A stretch of 64,000 nt of DNA. Origin: Candidula unifasciata (taxonomy: Eukaryota; Mollusca; Gastropoda; Stylommatophora; Geomitridae). The notes beneath the pieces were generated by a model, which did not search any database, was not told the DNA's origin, and was given only the letters and a program-made list of their open reading frames with translations. The stretch is from positions 17,360 through 81,359 of the forward strand of contig CAJHNH020003141.1 of NCBI GenBank assembly GCA_905116865.2. Reading direction: 5' to 3'. Positions 42,122 through 53,000 of the stretch are shown one piece after another. The stretch's first letter is position 1, and each line of letters starts with the position of its first letter. The translations under genes were made by a program, and so were the position numbers.

Positions 42122-42230
42122 TGCATTCTGTCCCGCATAGGTCTGTGGCCCCACTGTAGAGAAGACAAGAATGGAACCACTGCCTCACCAACAAGCATGT
42201 CGTAAGAGTCGACTAATTGTGGACATGAAC
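42122..42230 (+). repeat. GAA-tailed repeat head in a hAT-like element
   Basis: ATAGGTCTGTGGCCCCACTG, CCACTGCCTCACCAACAAGC, GTCGTAAGAGTCGACTAATT. Confidence 0.65.
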
Positions 42231-42529
42231 CTGTTGTTCAAAATTTTAGCTTGTGGAGATGCGTGATCGCCCACGCCAGTCGGCAGGGCACTTTTTGATA
42301 ATGTTGAGACTTGAAATTCGCTTTGTTAAATGCATTAAACAAATTAGCATAATTACCTTCACATAAATTCTTGGCATATATGGCTTTTGTAGAATATTCG
42401 TAGGATAAAATATGCCACAAGTGAAAGATTTAAAAAACGTGAGAAGCCCTGGTCTGACCGACCGCAGCCAGCTAAAACTATCGTAACGGTTGCCGTTATC
42501 AACTTTAACGAACGTTACAAAACCAACTC

Positions 42530-42925
42530 CGTAGGAAAGTTATGGTTGTTCTTCCATTCCTGGACTTTTGTCTTATCCAGAACTTGTGTTTTGCGTGCAC
42601 ATCCATTTTACAGATCTGGCTTATTTGTATGCATACTGCCGGTTCCTTGCCACTCAGGCAGATGCACTCCGACTTTGAACAAAACATCCATAATTAGTCA
42701 CTAATTTCCCTAAGGGGACAAGACGTTGCATTAACCAACACAGCACAGGCGTCATCAGTCGTTTTACACTTGTGGAGCTTTTGAGGAGGAGATCGGAGCA
42801 CCCATCGATCTGTCCGGAGTGCTGTGATGATAATCCTTTCTAATCACTAATCACTCATAATTAGTTGATTTTTACAACATGCTTTAGGGGTCTATTATTT
42901 ATGTTTCTTACAATGGGAACCCAGA
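42530..42925 (-). repeat. GAA-tailed repeat split by a LINE piece
   Basis: GGAAAGTTATGGTTGTTCTT and GCAGATGCACTCCGACTTTG on the left, AACATGCTTTAGGGGTCTAT and CCCAGAACCCACACAG on the right of 42725-42850. Confidence 0.65.
42725..42850 (+). mobile_element. RNase H LINE 3' piece
   Basis: CAGTCGTTTTACACTTGTGG and GATCTGTCCGGAGTGCTGTG match 1165-1240. It splits a GAA-tailed repeat copy into 42530-42720 and 42875-42925. Confidence 0.6.
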
Positions 42926-43169
42926 ACCCACACAGTGAAATTATAGGTTGATGAGGAATTGTGAAAACATATTTCGACTGGTATTTTTTTTTTTTAATGA
43001 CTTTTTTTTTTTTATATCACTTTTAACTGGACTGGTATAATGCACTTTAAGTAAATCAATACACGCTCAATGGAGACAAAAGCCTTAATTTAGCCAGAAC
43101 ATCTTTTTCATCAAATAGGCAATTGTGCGGTCCCCCCCCCCCCCCCCCCTTTTTTTTACTGCTTATGCT

Positions 43170-43680
43170 TATTTTAATAATCATCATCATCATGTTGCAG
43201 GTCCTTTGCAAATCGTCGCTCTCATCAGTCTGCCTAAAAAAATGAACTCATGTACTTTCATACTCAAGGAGTCACTTATATCCTGTGCCTATCTTCGTGT
43301 CGGTCGGACCCTGCCCCTCCTTCCTGGTACCAAGCCTTCTGCTATAATTTTTTCCAATCCGTTGTGGCGCTTGATATGACCAAAATATTTCAGCTTCCGA
43401 GAAAGGATGCTGTTTATAAGCCAATCTTCCTTGATGTTCAGATCGATTAATATGTCAATATTTCTCCTCTTCTTTGTCCAAGATATTCTGAGAATCTTGC
43501 TATAGCATTTCAGCTCAAAAGTCCCTGTTCTCCTTTTTAAGGACTGAGAGATAGTCCACGACTAACACCCGTATGTAGCCTCAGGGAAGATGCATGCTCT
43601 TAAAATTCTAATTTTGATCTCCTTGTTGGTGCTTAACTTTTAATATTTCATGAAAATAATGTCAGGATTTTTCTATGACC
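43170..43680 (-). mobile_element. LINE 3' region with (ATG)n end
   Basis: Minus strand: SWTKKRRNIDILIDLNIKED, LKYFGHIKRHNGLEK, GLVPGRRG, DISDSLS. Border (ATC)n at 43180. Confidence 0.65.
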
Positions 43681-43762
43681 ATTTCTGTCACTCTAGCCGA
43701 CCCATTCTAGCATACTAAGTTCACTATCGTTTATTGTGCGTGTGAACACACATACTGGCAGG

Positions 43763-44010
43763 TGATACTAGTGCATCCGTGGCAAAGTGGTCAAGCAGTT
43801 TCTCTCGAGTTCTGAAGGTAGTGGATTTGTTTTACGGCGGTGCCGTTCGGTTCATAATTACATTTTTACGGAGATCCTTGGGGATCGTCTCCGGAGCTAG
43901 TTTCGTGCTTTGTGTGTCGCTCTCGGTAGGTGGCTAACCGTTTTGCGGAGAGAGGCAGGGTCATGAGATCAAACCCGATGCAAAGGGGTCGATCCTCTCA
44001 ACTTTAACCT
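43763..44010 (+). mobile_element. Possible tRNA-like SINE
   Basis: GCATCCGTGGCAAAGTGGTC looks like a box A region; the body is unrelated to other copies and no clean box B is seen. Confidence 0.35.
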
Positions 44011-44347
44011 TTAATTAATGTATAATTCAGCCAGCAAATGGTGGTTTGTCTGTTGTTAATGTTTAACGGTTTTAGCAGTTGTAGGCAGTTGGGATCAATT
44101 TTCGTTTACGGTTGCTTTTATTGTCGTTCTAGGTGTTATGCTAGCCGACTCATTCACTAGCGTATATTGGCGCCCATGAAAGCACATATTAGAATGTGAT
44201 TGTTTTTTTTTAACTGGACAGATATAATTGCACTTTAAGCAACTCTATACAGAGTCTGTCATCATCATCATAAGTTTACATTTTGCCGTTAAGCCACCCT
44301 GATGAGGTGGGGGGTGGACAATTTGGGATCCACTGCTTGATGGATCA

Positions 44348-44449
<102 letters not shown>

Positions 44450-44699
44450 CATACTCGCGTACATAAAATTCAAATGCAGTCGATTCACAGATATATATAT
44501 ATGTATACGTGTGCTATGTTGTCTTTGTTTGCCCGTGAAGGCTTATCGGTACAACATCCTTTGGTTTTCCTTGTAATTGATTTTGTAAAGGTGACTTCAG
44601 TTTTTTCGTACCCTTTTTCTTCTCTTCCCTATTATTTTCCTACCCTTTTTAAATGCTTGATGGGTAGTCCTAGCACTGGTTTTTGTCATTCCTTGTCTT

Positions 44700-45715
44700 T
44701 GACGAGGTTAGAAATCTATAGACAAAGTGAAAGCGCCATTAGAACAAGAGCTGGCATCACAGACTGGTTCCCAGTAACATCAGGAGTAAGACAAGGTTGT
44801 GTATTATCACCTTTACTTTTCATAATATTTATGGACAATATTAATAATTTAGACATAACACCAACAGATGTCGATAAACAGGAGGACTTCAATCTGCTCT
44901 TTGCCGACGATCAATGCCTAATTCACAGTGATAGTAAACAGCTGCAAGACCACATAAACCTACTACACGACAGTTGCCTCAAGCATCATATGAAGATCAA
45001 TACTGAAAAGACAGAAGTCATGAGCATAAGTAAAGAGCAACAGACCATCGACATAAAGAAGATTCTAGATCACAGCCTAAAACAAGTGCAAGAATTTAAA
45101 TACTTGGGAAGTATCTTTACATTCAATGGTAAAATAGACAGAGAGATCGAAGCAAGAACCCAACAAGCCAACAATGTCGCATACCAGTTTGCCCCAATTT
45201 TAAAACACCCTGCTGTCCCATCTGAGATAAAAAGACAAATTATAAATACAATCTTTATACCGACATTAGGTTATCAATGTCAGACTTGGACATTAACAAA
45301 AGAACACGAGAGAAGACTAACCACCTGTGAAATGAGATGTTTGAGAATGGCTGCGAATAAAACCAGAAGAGATCGAGTGAGAAACGATGTGATTACAAGA
45401 ACTATTGGAACCATACCCATCGTTAAATTTATTGAGAAGCAAAGAATGAAATGGTTTGGTCACCTAATGAGAATGGAACCAACGATGCCAGCATCAAGAG
45501 CATACAACATGAAAATCGAAAAACCAAGAGGCAGGGGAAGACCAAGAAGAAGATGGATTGAAGGAGTCACGGACAACTTGAGACTTCATAACATCACGGC
45601 ATATGAAGCGACTGAGCGCGCCCTGGCTCGGTTGCCGATCATCTGATAGACTGCGACGCCTAGCGGCACAAGCAGATTTTGACAAAAGAAGAAGAAGAAG
45701 AAGAATGTTGAATTA
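44700..45715 (+). mobile_element. 5'-truncated LINE, RT palm to C-terminus intact, (GAA)n tail
   Basis: From about 44706 one uninterrupted frame to TGA at 45646 reads SGVRQGCVLSPLLF, LLFADDQCLI (catalytic ADD), EFKYLGS, TLGYQCQTWTL, MKWFGHLMRME and RGRGRPRRRWIEGVTDNL. The tail is AAGAAGAAGAAGAAGAA at 45695-45713. Absence of stops in 310 codons suggests recent insertion. The frame extends upstream into unrelated sequence. Confidence 0.9.
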
Positions 45716-45717
45716 AA

Positions 45718-45850
45718 AATCGACATCACAGCACTCGGAACACTCCCATAAGTGCTCAGTTCCAATTCCGATTGTACCAGTAACCGACTGATTGTATATC
45801 CGTCTCAACCTTCCCCTGAGTGTTGAGCGTCGGCCAGAGTCTATAGTGGA
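45718..45850 (-). mobile_element. RNase H LINE 3' end fragment
   Basis: ATCGACATCACAGCACTCGG and ATCCGTCTCAACCTTCCCCTGAG. Abuts the (GAA)n tail of the LINE at 44700-45715. Confidence 0.65.
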
Positions 45851-46104
45851 GATACAAGTTTTCATCGAGCTAGAATATCTGTTAAATTGCTATTGATAAG
45901 TTAGCCATGCAATGGCTCACGTTTATTTGATATTTAATTATTTCGTGAACATTTTAGTGAAATCTGCAATGTCATGTTTTTAGATGGTAATAGCGGTTAG
46001 GAAATGTGTGCCATTCTAACTGACCGATTCTAATATACTCATTAATACTAATTGATGTTAGCCATGCAATGACTTATATATCATATACTGATTCCATTAT
46101 TTCA

Positions 46105-46330
46105 GTCCTACGTGGGTTTCGGTGTCCCATTTTTGGGAAAATAAGAATTGACCCACTGCCTCCTAACAAACATGTCGTAAAAGACGATTAATTAGGTTTG
46201 TTTCCTTTGGAGTTGATGGGGTGCATCTGCTCGAGAGACACGCCAAACTCAAGTTCTGCAATTAAACCAAAGTCCAGAATTGGACAAACGAGCAAAACCT
46301 TACGCCGCAGTTCACAGTTGGTAAACGCTA
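46105..46330 (+). repeat. GAA-tailed repeat with hugely expanded tail
   Basis: CTACGTGGGTTTCGGTGTCC, CTGCCTCCTAACAAACATGT, AAACCTTACGCCGCAGTTCA; its tail runs into the (AAG)n tract that follows. Confidence 0.78.
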
Positions 46331-46430
46331 AGAAGAACAAGAAGGAGAAGAAGAAGAAGAAGAAGAAGAAGAAGAAGAAGAAGAAGAAGAAGAAGAAGAA
46401 GAAGAAGAAGAAGAAGAAGAAGAAGAAAAG
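46331..46430 (+). repeat. (AAG)n microsatellite
   Basis: About 100 bp of almost pure AAG at the 3' end of a GAA-tailed repeat, only 490 bp before the Y-box start codon. The Lys and Ser runs it would encode are not genes. Confidence 0.95.
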
Positions 46431-46727
46431 ATTATTTCATGAACATGTTGGTCTTTTTCCTTTTTACTGCTTATGCCGTGAGCGTCGCAGAGAGGAGTTA
46501 GGTGCAGTTTTCTGTCGGTTGTGTAGCTTGTGGTAATGCCATATTTCGTTGCTGTAGAGTCTCTTTTAATCCCTTTACCCATTTCTTTCTTATTCGACCT
46601 TTTGCCTTCTGTTCCCATTTAGTAAAATTTGTAATGTCATAGTCTTAGCAGACGGTTAGGACATTTTTCGTTTTCAGTGGCGTCTCTATCCAGCCACAGA
46701 AGAATTTTTAGAGTAACCTGACCGGAT

Positions 46728-46917
46728 CCCACCAATGAAACGATCGCTAGGCCGTGACGTCACCAAGGCTCAACCAATGGGTTGCTAGCAAGGAAGGGAG
46801 CGAGGCGAGGAGGCCGGATTCTGGCTCATTGTGAGAGAGGACATGGTCAGGGCAAGATCGTGAAACAAAGTAGGGGCTTCTTTAGTTTGTACCAACTGAC
46901 GGCATTTACCATCTGCC
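46728..46917 (+). promoter_or_regulatory. Y-box gene promoter/5' leader region
   Basis: A GC-rich patch in AT-rich surroundings just before the start codon. It contains CCAAT at 46732-46736 and 46774-46778 and a perfect palindromic CRE, TGACGTCA, at 46755-46762. No TATA box is evident. The CCAAT boxes are the element class that Y-box proteins bind, so autoregulation is possible. Confidence 0.6.
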
Positions 46918-47002
46918 ATGGCCGACACGGAAAATCAGTCTGAGGTTGAAAATACGCCGGCGCCTGAACAAAAAGTAGAACAAAAGGAAAAGAAAGTTAT
47001 CG
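46918..47002 (+). CDS. YBX1: Y-box gene exon 1
   Basis: Residues 1-28 plus first base of Ala29; acidic/Gln/Lys-rich N-terminus ending in KKVI, the usual lead-in to the cold-shock domain. Donor GTAGGT. Confidence 0.95.
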
Positions 47003-50000
47003 GTAGGTAAAACCGTTATTTAGAAATTTGCTAAAAGTTTGTGGCCTGTTCTTGTCGTTTGAGGGTTTTCGAGAGTCCACCCACCCCTTTCCATAATCTT
47101 CACCGGGAGACATTGTTGAATCTGAACGACTAGGTTTGTGATTTTTGCAGAAAATTTGGCATATTTATTTGTCAAATGGTTGTTTTTTGTTCTGTCCACA
47201 GCAACCCGCGTTACAGGGACGGTAAAATGGTTTAACGTGAAGAGCGGTTATGGATTTATCAACCGGTAAGTGTCGTGCGAAGGAAGGTGTGTGACTTGAC
47301 TCCATGCTGGCTGTTGTGTTGTGTGGTCGTGACTCATAGTTTCACGCACCTTCTTTCTTTGTTCGCAACCGTTAGCCACCACGTGACTTCATTAAAAGAT
47401 CGTGTTCTTGAAGAAGCATGTCCCTTCTTTTGTATGATCGAATCATCCATTGCTTATTTGACCTACCAGTTACCTTTTTACAGGTTATTGTGATCAGATT
47501 GAGGAGACTGGTATGGCTGGCTGGGCAGGATCACTGGGAGGGAGGGGGGTGTCATGTGATGTAGGCTAGTGCACTAGGTCGTTCTTATGGATTCCTTCTC
47601 CAAGGGTTGGTGTCTGACTTGTGTCAGCTAGTAACAGGCTATAATAATAATAATGTGCTTGCAGCATATTGTACATTAAGTAAATACTAAATACCAGACT
47701 TCTAAATTCCATCTGTGTGTGCCCAAACCAACTTTGTTATATCAGTGTCAAACAAACCCTTACAACATAACCAACTTTGTCATATCAGTGTCAAACATAA
47801 ACTCTTACTACAACATAACCAACATTGTCGTATCAGTGTCAAACATAAACCCTTACTTACAACATAACCAACTTAGTGATATTAGTGTCGAACATAAACT
47901 CCTTACTTACTACGACATAACTACAGTGTCCTTATTAAAAATAGAGTAAAACAAGAATAGATTTGCTAAATTTAGAAACAGCCTTAAAGAAATTACTTTA
48001 ACAGCTGTAATAGAGTATAAAGAAGATCCTTAAATCTCCAAAACAAACACTTTGATGGGTTAGTGGGGGAGCAATGTACCTGAAGATTATCAGAATACAC
48101 GGTAGACTAGAGCCTGCAGATAATTCAAATATCACAACAGAACACCACACTGGAGCAGGAAAACACAAATAATTCAAATAACCCAGCAAAACACCACTTT
48201 GCTTATTTTAGGCTGAGTTGAGCTGAAGGCCAAGTTATTTAAGAAGAAAAAAACTTCCATTTCCACATTTAGGCCTGGCTGTTAGGTTGGTTTAATTGAA
48301 ATATCTGCTTGTTAACAGTAATACTGGCTTATCGCACTAGTTTTATTCCTACATGTCGGTTCTTGTTCTTACAAAAACTAGTCTTTAAAACACATCCATC
48401 CTTCTAAAATGTATTAGAATTCTCTGGTAAGACAGAATACCAGTTGTCCTACCTTACCTAGCTTGTGGACTGCTTCACTTTGTATTGCACAAGTCTTATA
48501 TGCACAGTAGTATGCCATTGTTTTTCATCTGCCAGGAAGTTTTATCTCTCAGGGGATAATAGGCCTTCAACCAGCCCTCATGCACCAGGACGTCATGGTA
48601 TAGACTGAGAGTTGTCCAGGATGTCATGGCATAGACTGAGAGTTGTCAGTCCAGGACGTCATGGTATAGACTGAGAGTTGTCCAAGACGTCATGGTATAG
48701 ACTGATTGTCCAGGATGTCATGGTATAGACTGAGAGTTGTCCAGGATGTCATGGTTTAGACAGAGTTGTCCAAGACGTCATGGTATAGACTGAAGAGTTG
48801 TCAGTCCAGGACGTCATGGTATAGACTGAGAGTTGTCCAGGATGTCATGGTATAGACTGAGAGTTGTCCAGGATGTCATGGCATAGACTGAGAGTTGTCA
48901 GTCCAGGATGTCATGGTATAGACTGAGAGTTGTCCAAGACGTCATGGTATAGACTGAGAGTTGTCCAGGATGTCATGGTATAGACTGAGAGTTGTCCAAG
49001 ATGTCATGGTATAGACTGAAGAGTTGTCAGTCCAGGACGTCATGGTATAGACTGAGAGTTGTCAGTCCAGGACGTCATGGTATAGACTGAGAGTTGTCAG
49101 TCTAGGATGTCATGGTATAGACTGAGAGTTGTCCAGACGTCATGGTATAGACTGAGAGTTGTCCTAACTAGATCTCAGGTGGGCCTTGCTAGCTTGGAGG
49201 TCCAGTATAGGGCTGGGAATTTTTACAGGAACCACTGGTCACACATCGCCCATGGGAGTGTATTGCCCGTTGTAATGTTCTTTCCATTTCCACAGCGACG
49301 ACACAAAGGAAGATGTTTTTGTTCACCAAACGGCCATTGTGAAGAACAACCCAAGAAAATATCTACGTAGTGTTGGAGATGGTGAAAAAGTTGAGTTTGA
49401 CGTTGTTGAAGGAGAGAAGGTAAATACTTTGTCTTCCTAAAATATATTTAGTTTCTAGTTCACTTTGTATGCAGTGAATATTAATTCATGTTTATAAATA
49501 AAACATTGCATAAGTCTATAAATTAGAAAGCAGATTTGTCTAGTTCATTAAAAGTGGCTTCTGGTCTTTTTAAAAACTTCATAATTGGTAAGGACCAAGG
49601 ACCATTTTCCACACTTGGGCATATAGGGCTAACTATATTTTATAGACCCATCCTACTTGGTGGTATGATGGACTGTACCTTGAACCCATTCAAGGCAGGT
49701 TCGACCTGGGAGTCGAGGTCATTCTTGGACAAAAGGAGTCAGGTACTGTCCGGACTAGAACCTGCTACACGACAGCAGCTCCCTAGATAACTGGTGATTG
49801 TCTTTTAAATGAAGCTGGTTATGATCAGAAGTGCACCACCTCTTTAAATTTAACTGAAGCTCAAAAGTATAAAATGCCCATATAATGGTTCTGGATCATA
49901 ATCTTGTAATGGAGATAACAGACAAAAGTATAGAAGCTTCTTGGGCTATCTTCCGAATAACGGTCTCAAATTATCTAGGCCGAAAATATACCCTAACAGG

Positions 50001-53000
50001 GTCTCAGCCACATGTAAATTGCGGACTTCCGCCACCGCCGAGAAGTATGGAACACCCTTTATGAGTTGGTGACCAGATTGTGTCTGTATGCTCAGGAATT
50101 GCTCATTTTAACATTTTATGCACTGTAGCTGTGCTTATGTAGAAATGTGCTGCTCTAGTAAGTACTCTTTTGTATTCACTGCTGTAGTCTAGAACCTGAG
50201 TTGTCTCTTGCACATCTGTTTCATAGACCCAGTGCCTACCTTTCAAGCACATAGTAGGAGTAAGCTGATTAGGGTTTTCTTCATAACCGCAGCAGATCTG
50301 CCTGAGAGACAAGGTACCAACGGTCTGCACACACTTAAGCTAGATTTTGAAAATGGATGTTGATGTAAGACTCACCGAAAAATAAACATCCACTTACCAC
50401 CCCATCTTGACATATCTAAGCTTGCTTTTTGTATATCTTCAAACAGGGCAACGAAGCTGCCAATGTGACAGGACCGGACGGTGCAAATGTTCAAGGCAGC
50501 AAGTATGCTGCTGACCGTCGTAGATTCAGGAGAGGTGGTTGGTATCCACCATATCGTGGGACCGGGCGAGGTGGCAGACCTAGACAGGTAAAGTGCAGGC
50601 AGTTCATTTAAATATGCTTATACATTAAACCAGATTGATATGCTTTTTTTTCTGTTTGAATTTTTAAAGTTGAAAGTATTTTAAAACAAATTCCGGAGGC
50701 AAGTTTTGAAGTGAAATGAATTTCTTCTTCTTTAGCGATCTCTGGTCATGCGCATAATCCACTGTGGGTCATAAACTGGGATGTCTTTTCAAGGTCTCTT
50801 GGGTTTCCCCAAAGCTTAGTTGTCAGTTCTACTGGGTGTTGCCATATGTCGCTCCGCAGCTCCGTCAGGAGAGGACAGTCTTGCAGGACATGTTCTGGAG
50901 TCTGTTCAGCACGAAGGCACTGGCAGAGAGCTGTTTGGCTCATACCTAATTTATGGGAGTGTTTATTGAGTCTGCAGTGTCCAGTGCGTAAGCGAAAAAC
51001 TGTGACTTGGTCTGTTCTGTTCAAGTGTTTCAGAAAATCTTTTCCGTAGTTATAACCAGTGTTGGTTTTCCAATCTGTTTCTAATTTTCTCTTAATGAGA
51101 GTTTTGACTTCTAGAAAAGATAGTGGCTGGTAGGTCTGTGGTTTGTTACTGCCATCCTTGGCTAAAGCATCTGCGCTTTCATTGCCTTTGATGCCACAGT
51201 GAGACGGAATCCACTGCAAGTGAATTTCTGCCTTATTTGACAACATAGCAAGTTCCTGTGTTAGACTTTGTAGTGTGCTGTCGGTGGGTTTGGACTCTAG
51301 GGCCTGTATAGATAGCTGACAGTGAGTCAGTCAGAAAAACTATCCTGCCTGCGGTAATTTGCAGATTGTTCATATACTGCGCTGCCATCAAAAGGGCTGA
51401 GAGCTCTGCCTTGTAGTTAGAGAAAGTTCGTCTGGTGGGGGCTGCTAGGGACACAGTAGTGGCATCTGGGTGTTTTATGTAAACACCTGCCCCACCATTC
51501 GTAGTTGCCTCTTTTGCTGATCCATCAGTGTAGATTCTTGTCCAGCTGTCCTGTGGGAACATGTTGTTGTGTTCCATTGTGTGTGCTTTCTTCACTAAAG
51601 CGGGCTCAGCATCTTTGTTTCCCAGGTTCGGGATGGATGTTGTAACATTGAGTGTCAATAATTCTGAGTCCCAGAGATCAAAAGATAGCTCTTCAGGTGT
51701 ACATTGTTGGTTAAGTAGTGAAGAGAATGACTTTCCAAATTCCTTAGTTAGATGGTTTAGGCTTGTGCGCTTTTATTCGGTTTTTTGTCCTGGCTGCCAA
51801 TTTTTCGTGTAGAAATGAATTTAAGAGGAGGGAAAAAATGTCTGGGAAAACACTGGTGTCATAAGACCTCATCCGATTTTCTTACGTTTTCAAAATGGCG
51901 GATAGCAGCTATGTTTATTTTCGCTGGCTGTCAGTTCTCTCGGATTATTATGTTTCGTGATCATGGACTGCTACTTTGTGTGCATTTCCAACGCAGGATA
52001 CTATGTGTTTTTTTGTGGGAGCAGCGTGTATTGTGGTTGTGCTGTGTCGGGGCCGGATAATGACTGATAGTTTTGGCAGCCTCCACCATGCTGCCTTCGC
52101 AATATTTTGATCGCGGCGGTCCACTATGGAAGACAATCTTGTCAGCGGGGGACTGCAACTGTCTAGAGAGCAAACTTGACAAAAGCTCTCCCCAGAAACG
52201 GAATGTGTCAACCATATATTTGGTGGGGAGGAATCGACCTCATCCAAGTCATTTTACTCTATCCTGGTTTTATCACTAGTCTGTTTTCCCACATGCTGGT
52301 TTCATCTAAGGTCTGTTTTCCCACATGCTGGTTTCATCTAAGGTCTGTTTTCACCCAATTGGTTTCATCTAAGGTCTGTTTCCTCCCAAATGCTGGTTTC
52401 ATCTAAGGTCTGTTTCCACCCAAATGGTTTCATCTAAGGTCTGTTTCCCCCCAAATGGTTTTATCTAAGGTCTGTTTCCCCCCAAATAGTTTTATCTAAG
52501 GTCTGTTTCCACCCAAATGGTTTCATCTAAGGTCTGTTTCCCCCCAAATGGTTTCATCTAAGGTCTGTTTCTACCAAATGGTTTCATCTAAGATCTGTTT
52601 CCTCCCAAATGGTTTCATCTAAGGTCTGTTTCCCCCCAAATGGTTTCATCTAAGGTCTGTTTCCTCCCAAATGGTTTCATCTAAGATCTGTTTCCTCCCA
52701 AATGGTTTCATCTAAGGTCTTTTCCTCCCAAATGGTTTCATCCAGACCCCATCCGTACTGGTGTCATCTGAGCTAATACTAAAAGTGTCTACCAGCTGTC
52801 TTACCAGGGCAGCAGCACACAGTCAGTCCTACAATTAACTGCCACCTGATCTTTGACTATCATGTGACGTGATACCTACAGCCTGTTATGCCTTAATCTG
52901 TCAGCTGAGTGTTTACTTTTCAACTAATGCTTGGATTATATTTATTTCAGAATAGCCTGTGTTTAGAATGGCTTATGTTACATTGTGTTTAAAAAGGCTT

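Larger units (their letters stand above)
41767..42451. mobile_element. hAT-like element with two nested insertions
   Basis: Left end CAGGGCTTCTCAAA and right end GTGAGAAGCCCTG are inverted. The left side also has the GGAGTCGCGACCCCGTTTTG stretch common in hAT ends. A SPIN-like MITE and a GAA-tailed repeat are inserted inside. Outer target duplication is poor (about 4 of 8), so it is old. Confidence 0.7.

Noticed and set aside
46198..46618. Poly-lysine and poly-serine open frames
   Set aside because: Products of the (AAG)n microsatellite at 46331-46430.
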